Shown here piece by piece: positions 7,637 to 14,741 of a DNA stretch of 18,476 bases; position 1 is the first letter of the stretch, and each line of letters starts with the position of its first letter. Source of the DNA: an uncultured PS1 clade bacterium (GTDB lineage Bacteria > Pseudomonadota > Gammaproteobacteria > PS1 > Pseudothioglobaceae). The stretch spans positions 1-18,476 of the forward strand of contig CALFDA010000021.1 in the NCBI GenBank assembly GCA_937950605.1. The letters run 5' to 3'. Made by a program: the position numbers and the translations under genes. The notes under the pieces were generated by a model, which saw only the letters and a program-made list of their open reading frames with translations, was not told the DNA's origin and searched no databases.

Positions 7637-8248
7637 TTAGAAAAAACTCCAAACGCTATTTGTATCTAATTGCGACCTACACTGCTTGAGTTGGTGTGCA
7701 TAGCGTCTAGCATTATTAGCCACTTTTTTAGCAATTCTTTTTAGCCAAGGCTTGTTTTCATAAGTCTTATTATTAAACCCATTGTGTCCTTCATGATAAG
7801 CCAAATACTGATTGTAAGCATCACCCATATCAATATTTGAGAGTTGTTTGGATTGGGTCATATACCAACCAACAAAATCAATGGCATCTTGAAAATTCTC
7901 ACGATCTGCGTTCACATTTTTTGTTTTTAATTTGTATAAATCCCATGTTGGACTTGTCGCTTGTGAAAAACCAACAGCAGTAGTTTGTCTAAACCAAGGA
8001 ATAATGCCAAATATTTTTTCTCTTGGTGGTCGTGCATCTGATTCAAAGCGTGATTCTTGATAGACAATAGCTAGTTGCACATTCATTGGCGCGCCATATT
8101 TTTGCTCCGATACTTTTGTTGCTTTATACCAACGAACTTCTTCGTCCATTAAATCACAAATATTATGAACCGTTACCGCATCAGACGAAAATAAAGACAA
8201 ACAACCGCTTAAAAACAAAGGTAACAACAGTAATATAAATTTTTTCAT
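7637..8248 (-). CDS. Lytic transglycosylase SLT-domain lipoprotein
   Basis: This protein should cleave the glycan strands of peptidoglycan, forming 1,6-anhydro ends, from the periplasmic side of an outer or inner membrane lipid anchor. Residues 1-15 form a short lipoprotein signal peptide (MKKFILLLLPLFLSG) with lipobox LSGC and lipidated Cys16. The SLT motifs follow in order: YQESRF at 63-68 with the likely catalytic Glu65, AVGFSQATSPTW at 91-102 (G-x-S-Q type), and YLAYHEGHNGF. At 203 residues it is a compact single-domain member. I choose ATG 8248 because it gives a normal signal peptide; GTG 8257 would add only MRA. A promoter candidate lies just upstream at 8282-8309. Confidence 0.88.
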   Translation of the reverse strand: MKKFILLLLPLFLSGCLSLFSSDAVTVHNICDLMDEEVRWYKATKVSEQKYGAPMNVQLAIVYQESRFESDARPPREKIFGIIPWFRQTTAVGFSQATSPTWDLYKLKTKNVNADRENFQDAIDFVGWYMTQSKQLSNIDMGDAYNQYLAYHEGHNGFNNKTYENKPWLKRIAKKVANNARRYAHQLKQCRSQLDTNSVWSFF

Positions 8249-8274
8249 CGCTCTCACTAAAATATGAAACCAAT

Positions 8275-8309
8275 CAATTCTTTTATAAGAATTGCCACTT
8301 GAACAACAA
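8275..8309 (-). promoter_or_regulatory. Candidate sigma-70 promoter with overlapping palindrome for the transglycosylase gene
   Basis: On the minus strand TTGTTG (8304-8309) and TATAAA (8282-8287) are 16 bases apart, about 27-35 bases before the gene start. An exact inverted repeat, CAATTCTT (8275-8282) and AAGAATTG (8287-8294), covers the -10 region. That arrangement would suit a repressor operator. No regulator can be named. Confidence 0.4.
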
Positions 8310-8610
8310 ACAAAAATACAAAAACTCTTATAATAGTTTTGTCGGATAAACCTTTATTATTAGAGTGTTTGACTTTGCCTGATTTTTTCATTATTGTTAT
8401 TTTTTTACAAACAATAGGTTGTTTTTAAAATCAACCTTACCTGTTAATTTAGGTTGCTTTTGAATACAATAGAATATATTGCTAACCAATTAAACAACCT
8501 AACTAACCGCCCGACATTATAGCGTATAAATGTTATGCACTGTGAATATCTTAAATCTGCGCAACAAGCAATATTGCTATTGTCGCTTAGTTATAAGCAC
8601 TTGATTAGAT

Positions 8611-8616
8611 TATAAT
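8611..8616 (+). promoter_or_regulatory. TATAAT -10 box six bases before the thioredoxin start codon
   Basis: A consensus TATAAT is followed by CGTAGT and then ATG 8623. Transcription normally starts about six or seven bases after a -10 box, so the mRNA would begin at or next to the A of ATG. No Shine-Dalgarno sequence is present. No good -35 hexamer is visible at 16-18 bases, so the promoter call is moderate. Confidence 0.4.
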
Positions 8617-8622
8617 CGTAGT

Positions 8623-9126
8623 ATGAATATCAAGCGTCGTACCCGTAAAACCATCTTACAACTTGTATTAGTTGTTTTAGTTATTTTTGCGATTCGTATG
8701 TGGCAACAGCAAGATCTAACCAAAGGCATAGCACCGAGTTTTACCTCCAGAACCCTAAGTGGTGAGGTTATTAACAGCAAACCTTTGCCTAATCAAGCCG
8801 TATTAGTGCATTTTTGGGCAACATGGTGCGGAGTTTGTCGCCTAGAAAATGATAATATTCAAGCCCTTGATGGTGAAAATTATCGCGTGTTAAATGTTGC
8901 AATGCAATCAGGAAAAGATGCTAAATTAAAAGCATATGCTAAAGAACATAATATGCGTATTGACAATATTATTAATGACAACTCTGGAACCATAGCAAGA
9001 CTTTTTGGTGTCCGTGCTACACCTAGTAGTTTTTTTATCAACCCCGAAGGCAAAATCCAGTTTGTCGAAGTTGGTTATGTTACCACGCTTGGTTATCGAT
9101 TGCGGTTGTGGTGGGCTTCATTATGA
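8623..9126 (+). CDS. Membrane-anchored thioredoxin-like protein (TlpA/ScsD-type)
   Basis: The 167-residue protein begins with a basic stretch (NIKRRTRK) and one hydrophobic helix at about 11-27, so it should be anchored in the inner membrane with its domain in the periplasm. The thioredoxin fold shows HFWATWCGVCRLE, with the redox pair Cys69-x-x-Cys72 (CGVC), and the cis-proline Pro134 in VRATPSSFFINPEG. Such proteins reduce or oxidise periplasmic disulfides, for example in cytochrome c maturation or metal-stress protection. The partner here is unknown. The start is fixed by the basic N-terminus and helix. Its TGA overlaps the ung ATG by four bases (9123-9126), so the two are coupled. Confidence 0.85.
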   Translation: MNIKRRTRKTILQLVLVVLVIFAIRMWQQQDLTKGIAPSFTSRTLSGEVINSKPLPNQAVLVHFWATWCGVCRLENDNIQALDGENYRVLNVAMQSGKDAKLKAYAKEHNMRIDNIINDNSGTIARLFGVRATPSSFFINPEGKIQFVEVGYVTTLGYRLRLWWASL

Positions 9127-9770
9127 ATTGGCATCCGCAGGCAGATGCTTGGTTAAAAGGCGAGCATGGACAAAGACTTAAAGCATTTTTACAACAACAA
9201 AAACAAGCCAGAAAAATAATTTTTCCACATTCTAACAATTGGTTTAAAGCCTTTGAATTAACGCCATTTGATGAGGTTAAAGTAGTAATTTTAGGGCAGG
9301 ACCCCTATCATGGCGATGGACAAGCGCACGGTTTAAGTTTTTCTGTGCCTAAGGGTATTGCTATACCGCCATCTTTAAAAAATATTTATGCAGAATTACA
9401 ATCTGACCTTGGTATTACACCAAAAAATCATGGCAATCTTGAAAATTGGGCAAAGCAGGGCGTGTTGCTATTAAATAGTGTTTTAACAGTTGAGAAAAAC
9501 TCGCCCAGTTCACATGCGCAATCGGGTTGGGTAGATTTTACTGATGGTGTAATTGATGTTATCAATACAGAAAAACAAAATGTGGTTTTTTTGCTTTGGG
9601 GTGCTTATGCTTATAAAAAAACATATCTTATTGACTCTAACAAACATCTAATTTTAACCGCAACACACCCTTCGCCATTTTCAGCACATCGCGGTTTTTT
9701 GGGTTGTCAGCATTTTTCGAAAACCAACAATTATCTTAAAACAAACGATATTTCACAAATTAATTGGTAG
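9123..9770 (+). CDS. ung: Uracil-DNA glycosylase, family 1
   Basis: Ung removes uracil from DNA arising from cytosine deamination or dUMP incorporation and so starts base-excision repair. The 215-residue protein has motif A VVILGQDPYHG, with the catalytic Asp60 in GQDPYHG (58-64), and motif B HPSPFSAHRGFLGC (182-195), including His182. The conserved phenylalanine region LSFSVPKG and GVLLLNSVLTV are also present. Length is slightly below the E. coli enzyme (229). I place the start at ATG 9123, which forms ATGA with the upstream stop. An in-frame GTG at 9108 inside the thioredoxin gene is less likely. Confidence 0.96.
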   Translation: MNWHPQADAWLKGEHGQRLKAFLQQQKQARKIIFPHSNNWFKAFELTPFDEVKVVILGQDPYHGDGQAHGLSFSVPKGIAIPPSLKNIYAELQSDLGITPKNHGNLENWAKQGVLLLNSVLTVEKNSPSSHAQSGWVDFTDGVIDVINTEKQNVVFLLWGAYAYKKTYLIDSNKHLILTATHPSPFSAHRGFLGCQHFSKTNNYLKTNDISQINW

Positions 9771-9786
9771 ACAAGTTTTAATATTG

Positions 9787-9792
9787 TAATAT
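9787..9792 (+). promoter_or_regulatory. -10-like TAATAT six bases before the pdxB start codon
   Basis: TAATAT (9787-9792) is followed by AAACGC and ATG 9799, the same spacing as the TATAAT box before the thioredoxin gene. The gap from ung is only 28 bases and has no Shine-Dalgarno sequence. It may be a weak internal promoter giving a leaderless message, or simply AT-rich spacer. Confidence 0.25.
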
Positions 9793-9798
9793 AAACGC

Positions 9799-10836
9799 AT
9801 GAAACTAATTATTGATGACGCTTGCCATGCTTATAAAGAAATATTTTCTAGTTTTGGCGAAATTGTGGCACTACCAGGGCGTGATATTAACAAAACATTG
9901 GTAAAAGATGCTGATGTGCTTATTGTACGTTCACGCACAATGGTTGACCAAGATTTGTTAAAGGGTTCTCAAGTCAAATTTGTTGGTTCGACAGTAGCAG
10001 GATTAGATCACATTGACCAAAACTACCTAAAAGCAAACAATATTGCTTTTTGCTCGGCACAAGGTTGCAACGCAACAGCAGTGGCTGAATTTGTTATTAG
10101 CACTATTGTTAATCTTGCTCAAGATTTGAATTTTGATTACACCAAAAAAACCTTAGGCATTATTGGTGTGGGAAATGTAGGCACTAAAGTTCAAGCCAAA
10201 GCTAAACTACTAGGTATTAAAACTTTGTTGAATGATCCGCCACGACAAGAGCGTGAAAACTTGAGCGAATTTGTCGATTTAGACGCAGCACTTGGTGCAG
10301 ACATTATAACTTTTCACACGCCCCTTACTTGTGGTGGAAAACACCCATCTTATCAATTATTAAATGCGCAAAATTTTCGTTATATTAGTGCCCAAACCAT
10401 TGTGTTTAATACAGCAAGAGGTGGCATCATTGACGAGGACATTTGGCAAAAAACTAAAACCAAAGCTAATATTATTGATTGTTGGGAAAATGAGCCTAAT
10501 ATCAATCAAACCCTACAAAAAAATGCCTATTTGGCAACGCCCCATATTGCTGGACATTCGATTGATGCTAAATTTAGGGGTAGTTTTATGATATACAAAT
10601 CTTTGTGTGAATTTATAGGTGTCAAACAAGATGCAAGCATTGCCAACTTAATTAACCCAAACAAAATACCACTAAATAAAAATAGTCTATTAGATAGCCT
10701 AAATGCTATTTATGATTTTAAACAAGACATGCTCGAAATCGCTGATATTAACAATTTTGAAAATTATCGGCGCAATTATCCAATCCGCTATGAATGGCAT
10801 CATTTTGATTCGTCTTTTGCGCTTCCGTTTAGATAG
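9799..10836 (+). CDS. pdxB: Erythronate-4-phosphate dehydrogenase
   Basis: PdxB oxidises 4-phosphoerythronate, the second step of the DXP-dependent pyridoxal 5'-phosphate pathway found in gammaproteobacteria. The 345-residue protein is a D-2-hydroxyacid dehydrogenase. The NAD-binding Rossmann motif GIIGVGNVGTKV covers 120-131. Catalytic residues are Arg in FNTARGGIID, Glu in CWENEP and His in TPHIAGHS. The N-terminal VRSRTMVD and FVGSTVAGLDHID and the C-terminal dimerisation region are typical of PdxB rather than other family members. It follows ung by 28 bases and may share its transcript. It is convergent with the membrane-protein operon that ends at 10936. Confidence 0.93.
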   Translation: MKLIIDDACHAYKEIFSSFGEIVALPGRDINKTLVKDADVLIVRSRTMVDQDLLKGSQVKFVGSTVAGLDHIDQNYLKANNIAFCSAQGCNATAVAEFVISTIVNLAQDLNFDYTKKTLGIIGVGNVGTKVQAKAKLLGIKTLLNDPPRQERENLSEFVDLDAALGADIITFHTPLTCGGKHPSYQLLNAQNFRYISAQTIVFNTARGGIIDEDIWQKTKTKANIIDCWENEPNINQTLQKNAYLATPHIAGHSIDAKFRGSFMIYKSLCEFIGVKQDASIANLINPNKIPLNKNSLLDSLNAIYDFKQDMLEIADINNFENYRRNYPIRYEWHHFDSSFALPFR

Positions 10837-10935
10837 AGAAATCTAAAAAAATTAGACTTTCGTATTTAGCGTAATTTATGGCGTGCTGCTTTTAGAAAAA
10901 GTAGAGTTTAACTTGGCTACGTTATTCTGCCTTAT

Positions 10936-11073
10936 TTACTTACTAGGAGACTTGTTAGGATTAACAGGTGGCTTTTTTGGTGGCACACCCTCTTCAACCT
11001 TACTAGGAGTTTTAGGGCTGACAGGTGGCTTTTTTGGTGGCACACCGTCTTCAAACTTTCTTCGATTTGTCAT
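10936..11073 (-). CDS. Small proline/lysine-rich protein with two tandem repeats
   Basis: A 45-codon frame runs from ATG 11073 to TAA 10936, twelve bases after the stop of the membrane-protein gene on the same strand. AGGAA lies upstream of the start with usable spacing. After MTNRRKFEDG come two copies of a 19-20 residue unit: VPPKKPPVSPKTPSKVEEG and VPPKKPPVNPNKSPSK. At DNA level the two copies, at about 10939-10998 and 10999-11058, are nearly identical and differ in length by one codon. This keeps the frame, as expected for a translated repeat. The product should be extended, highly basic and unstructured, like SH3-binding or linker peptides. I know no family for it. Its place in the operon suggests a role with the membrane protein. 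Confidence 0.55.
   Translation of the reverse strand: MTNRRKFEDGVPPKKPPVSPKTPSKVEEGVPPKKPPVNPNKSPSK
10939..11058. repeat. Tandem direct repeat, 57-60 bp period
   Basis: CTTACTAGGAG occurs at 10939 and 10999. A longer block starting ACAGGTGGCTTTTTTGGTGG occurs at 10964 and 11021, followed in both by CACACC and TCTTCAA. The spacing differs by three bases between the two blocks. The repeat lies inside the small minus-strand gene and encodes its repeated PPKKPP segment. Confidence 0.8.
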
Positions 11074-11085
11074 TGTGTTTTATTC

Positions 11086-11493
11086 CTAAGGATTTAAAAA
11101 TGCAAAGATTATAACAGAAATAATACCAATACAAAAAAGCGTACATGAAACAATGTTCAGTAGATTGGTACATTTTCTCCATCGGGTGCATTTTTTCGTA
11201 TCATTCTTTCTACAATAAGAAATCGCCTTATTCGCTGCAAAGAAAGAAAGTAATGTTACAATAATAACTACAACGAATAAAACCCAACTAGTTTTAATTA
11301 TTACAATACATTGCGAACCAAAATCTCTTGCAATTATCAAAGAAAATGCAAAGAAAGCCGATGATAAAGTCAATACTGCCCTGTCACGCGCCAAATGATT
11401 GTGAGCCTCTCTTATATCAAGATCTTTTTGATATTGCTCCCATTTTTGCTCTTCTTTGTTAGTTTTGTTTGCTGTTTGATTTTTATCATTCAT
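11086..11493 (-). CDS. Three-helix membrane protein of unknown function, coupled to the MmeI-like gene
   Basis: This 135-residue protein has a charged cytoplasmic N-terminus (about 1-40, with EEQKWEQYQKDLDIREAHN). Three hydrophobic helices follow, at about 41-56, 68-88 and 110-133. A short basic, cysteine-containing loop (CRKNDTKKCTRWRKC) separates the second and third. No catalytic motif is visible. ATG 11493 overlaps the end of the restriction-modification gene by eight bases (11486-11493) and has no Shine-Dalgarno sequence, so its translation probably depends on the upstream gene. Small membrane proteins of this general shape, such as SLATT-type proteins, act as effectors in some defence systems, but no homology is claimed here. 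The small repeat protein follows within twelve bases. Confidence 0.7.
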   Translation of the reverse strand: MNDKNQTANKTNKEEQKWEQYQKDLDIREAHNHLARDRAVLTLSSAFFAFSLIIARDFGSQCIVIIKTSWVLFVVVIIVTLLSFFAANKAISYCRKNDTKKCTRWRKCTNLLNIVSCTLFCIGIISVIIFAFLNP

Positions 11494-14224
11494 TTTTATT
11501 TGTTAGGTTTTGATACAGTTTGAAAAGGTGTTTGACTCTATCAAGTGGGGTTTTGAAGCCTTGTTTGCGATAAAGTTTGTCTACTGTTTGGTCGAGTTTT
11601 TGGTGTGCTTTGCGTAGGGTAGGTGGCATTGTGTCGGGGTCGTATAAATCAGCCAAACTGGTTTTGGAATCTTTTTTAAATTCGCTATCTCGTGCAGTTA
11701 AAATTGCCTGTGCTAGTTTTTCAATAGGCTTTTTATCTGAAATTTTTGGGAATGGGAAATTGTTATAAACCAACTTTGCAGAATAGCGATAATCACTTTT
11801 TAATCGTCCCGCTATCACGCGCATCCAATCCATGTGGATTTGACTGCTGAGAATAGCAAAGTCGCAAAGTGTGGCGTTGGGGATCATAAAATTAGCATTT
11901 GTAGTAATTGTATTTTGTTCAAAAAAACCTATTGGCACATATTCTCGGCGCTCTGATGAAACGCTTGGTACCAAGATATAAGTATTTTTGGTGTGGCGAA
12001 TCTCTCCAAATAACCATGGCGTTTTTGATAACTTTTGGGTTGCAATTCTTAAGGATTGTAGACGCATTTGTTTTACCCCTTGAATGCGTCTATTGATTTC
12101 TGGAATTTGCATTAATTCGCGTAATTCTCTGGTGCTAATATCTGCTAACCATAAACAATAGCGTTCGCTATTATTTAAAAACTCTCTTGCGCCTAAAACT
12201 GGTTTTATCCATTTATCTAACACAGGATTATTTCGCAATAATTGCTCTTTTTCATCAGCATTTAAAAGTAAAAAACCGCCATCAAGTGGCATATTGCCAA
12301 ACCATAGGGGATTTTGTGCATTCAAGGGTTCATTTCTTGGTTGAATAACAATATTAGGTGCATTAATCAAATATGGATTGATATTTTTAACCGTTAATTT
12401 ATTAGGCTTGCTCTTTAAGTTCGGATAATCAAATAGGTATTTTTTATCCCGCTCTTGCTGTCCAAAACCAATAATTACACAATGCACGGCCGCTTTGCCT
12501 TTGGCATCGTTATGCCAAGCAAAAGTGCGGTGGGCAAAGTGTAGGTTGATACCCATGTTTAAAATAGGTGTACAAAGTGTTGCGACTTGCTCGCCCATAG
12601 TGATGGAATTGGTGCCAACAAAAGCACAATCAATATTGGTATTTTGGATAAATTGCGCGGATTTATAAAACCAACTAGCGACAAAATCTAGTTGTTTGGC
12701 ATTTTTTATTTTGCCAAAAATAGATATTTGCAACTGTTTTTGTTCTTTAGTTTGATATTTTGAACCCACAAATGGCGGATTACCAATAATATAATTTAGC
12801 CTATTTTTTGGTACTATTGTTTCCCAATCTTTTTCGAGAGCGTTGCCGTTATAAATATTTGCATGTTGTTTTAGAGGCAACAAATCGGGTTCGCGTCCAA
12901 ATTCTTTGGCAAATTCAACATTCATTTGATGTTGTGTTAGCCACATAGCTACCTCGGCAATTTTAGCTGGCCACTGCTCAATTTCAATTCCGTAAAAATT
13001 ATTAAGCCTAATTTCTGGCTCGATATCCACACCTATATGTTTTTGTTGGGCGTATTTTTGTTGGGCTTTTAAAATTTGTAATTCGAGTTTGCGGATTTCT
13101 CGATAAGTGATGATTAAAAAATTTCCACAACCACAAGCGGGATCTAAAAACATTAGATGCTTGATTTTTTTATTAAATTCAATTAATTTATTATTGCGTG
13201 TTTTTTCTTGCTTGAGTTTGGTTATTTGTTTTAATTCATTTTTTAACTCTTGCAAAAATAGTGGCTCAATAACTTTTAGAATGTTAGTCTCGCTGGTGTA
13301 ATGTGCGCCGAGATTGCGTCTTGATTGTTTGTCCATAATTGATTGAAACAAACTACCAAAAATTGCAGGGCTAATATTGTGCCAATTAAAATAACAACAC
13401 TCTAATAATTGCTCGCGCATTGATTTATTAAAACTAGGCATATCAATACGCTTTTCAAACAAATCGCCATTAACATAAGGGAAGGCGTTTAATTCATCAG
13501 GTAAATTTGTGCTTCTTTCATGCTGGGGTTTATTTAGCACTTGGAATAATTTAGCTAAGTGCATATCGGTATCTATACCGCTTTCATGGGTAAAATTTTG
13601 CAAATATTTAACAAACTGATGACGGTTAAAAACGCCCGTGTCTTCAGCGAATAGACAAAATAAGATGCGCACCATAAATATTTGTAATTGATGCCCTGTA
13701 AAATTACTTTTTTCCAAAGCATCGTGCAACTTGCCCAATATTAGTGCGGCTTCTTCATTCAAATCGTATTCGGTAATTTTATCAATATCGCCACCATGCA
13801 TAAAATCGAATAAATGCAGATTGTTGATTAAATCGTCTAACTTAAAACGATAATTTTGTTTATCATCTAAATCGTATAAGCGAAATTTATTAAAATCACA
13901 CACTAATACATATCTTGGCAGTTGCTCATCTTTTAAGCCTTTAAAATAGTTTTTCCCTTGTTTGTAGGCTTTGTCTAGGTTTTTACCCAAAGATTTCATT
14001 TCAACAAGTAGAACACCTTCCCATAATAAATCGATACTTTTAACACCTTTTTCATCGGTGCGAACTTGATGTTCGAAAGAGGCTGTACGGCGACGATGAA
14101 TACCAAATACATCAAAAAAATCATTTAGAAAACTTTGAGCCTCTGCACTTTCTTTAGTTGTATTTTGGTATTCTTTAATAAATTTATGTGCTTTATTTGT
14201 TGTTTCGCGTAAAGATTGAATCAT
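11486..14224 (-). CDS. Type IIL (MmeI-like) fused restriction endonuclease and adenine methyltransferase
   Basis: This 912-residue protein combines DNA cleavage, N6-adenine methylation and target recognition in one chain, as in MmeI (about 919 residues). The N-terminal nuclease has Asp65, then LLVEMKS with Glu75 and Lys77. The D-x9-E-x-K spacing is the same as in MmeI. A helical connector follows. The methyltransferase has motif X GAHYTSETNILKVI (306-319), motif I FLDPACGCGNFL (359-370) and motif IV IIGNPPFVGSK (479-489). The C-terminal third (from about 600) is the target-recognition region. Such enzymes methylate one strand and cut about 20 bases from the site. ATG 14224 starts the operon; a 34-bp palindrome lies just upstream. 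No frameshift or missing motif is seen, so it should be functional. Confidence 0.9.
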   Translation of the reverse strand: MIQSLRETTNKAHKFIKEYQNTTKESAEAQSFLNDFFDVFGIHRRRTASFEHQVRTDEKGVKSIDLLWEGVLLVEMKSLGKNLDKAYKQGKNYFKGLKDEQLPRYVLVCDFNKFRLYDLDDKQNYRFKLDDLINNLHLFDFMHGGDIDKITEYDLNEEAALILGKLHDALEKSNFTGHQLQIFMVRILFCLFAEDTGVFNRHQFVKYLQNFTHESGIDTDMHLAKLFQVLNKPQHERSTNLPDELNAFPYVNGDLFEKRIDMPSFNKSMREQLLECCYFNWHNISPAIFGSLFQSIMDKQSRRNLGAHYTSETNILKVIEPLFLQELKNELKQITKLKQEKTRNNKLIEFNKKIKHLMFLDPACGCGNFLIITYREIRKLELQILKAQQKYAQQKHIGVDIEPEIRLNNFYGIEIEQWPAKIAEVAMWLTQHQMNVEFAKEFGREPDLLPLKQHANIYNGNALEKDWETIVPKNRLNYIIGNPPFVGSKYQTKEQKQLQISIFGKIKNAKQLDFVASWFYKSAQFIQNTNIDCAFVGTNSITMGEQVATLCTPILNMGINLHFAHRTFAWHNDAKGKAAVHCVIIGFGQQERDKKYLFDYPNLKSKPNKLTVKNINPYLINAPNIVIQPRNEPLNAQNPLWFGNMPLDGGFLLLNADEKEQLLRNNPVLDKWIKPVLGAREFLNNSERYCLWLADISTRELRELMQIPEINRRIQGVKQMRLQSLRIATQKLSKTPWLFGEIRHTKNTYILVPSVSSERREYVPIGFFEQNTITTNANFMIPNATLCDFAILSSQIHMDWMRVIAGRLKSDYRYSAKLVYNNFPFPKISDKKPIEKLAQAILTARDSEFKKDSKTSLADLYDPDTMPPTLRKAHQKLDQTVDKLYRKQGFKTPLDRVKHLFKLYQNLTNKNE

Positions 14225-14242
14225 GATATTTTTAGAGTGTTG

Positions 14243-14276
14243 AATAATTAAAAAACCAGCTGATTTTTTAATTATT
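14243..14276. terminator. Near-perfect 34-bp palindrome, likely bidirectional terminator
   Basis: Arms AATAATTAAAAAA (14243-14255) and TTTTTTAATTATT (14264-14276) are exact inverses. The centre CCAGCTGA contains the self-complementary CAGCTG, leaving one C/A mismatch. A-run and T-run flank the centre, so the hairpin would have a T-tract on either strand. On the minus strand it lies after acpP (stop 14448) and 19 bases before the MmeI-like start. It may end the parE-queC-acpP transcript or serve as an operator for the restriction operon. Confidence 0.5.
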
Positions 14277-14307
14277 ACATCTTAGAGGTGTAGAGTTAGA
14301 GGTTTTT

Positions 14308-14469
14308 GTGAAAAAACCTAAGAAAACAAAAAAGAATTTGGGCAAAAACCGCTTAGTTTTTTGGATATTGAACAATGTTTGGATTTACACAGCAAAGGCA
14401 CTTAATTTAAAAAATAAGCACCTTGTTTTTTTACTTAGAAATGGCAATTACAAATTTTTGTTAATGTAG
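14308..14469 (+). CDS. Possible small basic protein, convergent with acpP (doubtful)
   Basis: A 53-codon frame starts at GTG 14308, five bases after AGAGG, and ends at TAG 14467. It overlaps the last 22 bases of acpP on the other strand. The product starts MKKPKKTKKNLGKNR and has a hydrophobic segment (LVFWILNNVWIY). It contains a terminator-like hairpin with a T-run and matches no family I know. The good ribosome binding site is the only positive sign. Confidence 0.22.
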   Translation: MKKPKKTKKNLGKNRLVFWILNNVWIYTAKALNLKNKHLVFLLRNGNYKFLLM

Positions 14470-14678
14470 TCAATTGCTTGTTGAACAGTTGTAATATTTT
14501 CTGCTTCATCGTCTGGAATTTCGCAGTCAAACTCTTCTTCCAAAGACATGACTAATTCGACAGTGTCGAGAGAATCTGCACCTAAATCATCGATAAAAGA
14601 AGCGTTGTTATCAACCTCACCACTTACATCTAATTGCTCAGCCACAACCGCTTTTACTCTTTGTTCAATACTACTCAT
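14448..14678 (-). CDS. acpP: Acyl carrier protein
   Basis: AcpP carries growing acyl chains on a phosphopantetheine arm during fatty-acid synthesis. The 76-residue acidic protein has the attachment site GADSLDTVEL with Ser36 and the usual four-helix sequence (MSSIEQRVKAVVAEQL ... IPDDEAENITTVQQAIDYI). It is close to E. coli AcpP (78 residues). The start at ATG 14678 matches the family. A longer frame to 14729 would add a hydrophobic extension with no family counterpart. It follows queC by 63 bases, with AT-rich sequence that may hold its own promoter. The usual neighbours fabD, fabG and fabF are absent here. Confidence 0.95.
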   Translation of the reverse strand: MSSIEQRVKAVVAEQLDVSGEVDNNASFIDDLGADSLDTVELVMSLEEEFDCEIPDDEAENITTVQQAIDYINKNL

Positions 14679-14741
14679 TTCGTTATTTCCCACACATATA
14701 AAAAACCACATTTTATAATAAAAAAGCACATAAAATCATTT

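Larger units (their letters stand above)
8249..8622. other. Divergent intergenic region between the transglycosylase and thioredoxin genes
   Basis: No coding frame is convincing. The region holds the minus-strand promoter candidate (8275-8309). It also has four alternating complementary segments: AGGTTG 8416-8421, CAACCT 8432-8437, AGGTTG 8451-8456 and CAACCT 8495-8500. Outer bases extend the last pair to TTAGGTTG/CAACCTAA. A TATAAT box at 8611-8616 faces the plus-strand gene. I recognise no RNA gene. Confidence 0.45.

Noticed and set aside
10939..11058. CRISPR-like direct repeat
   Set aside because: There are only two copies, they are directly adjacent with no spacer, and they are codon-phased within a gene.
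10883..11089. 68-residue plus-strand frame with GGFFGGTPSS repeats
   Set aside because: It is the antisense of the proline/lysine repeat gene. The minus-strand reading has the operon position, a ribosome binding site and a protein-like composition.
14385..14435. Hairpin AAGGCACTTA / TAAGCACCTT followed by a T-run on the plus strand
   Set aside because: The stem has two central mismatches, and there is no well-supported plus-strand gene for it to terminate.
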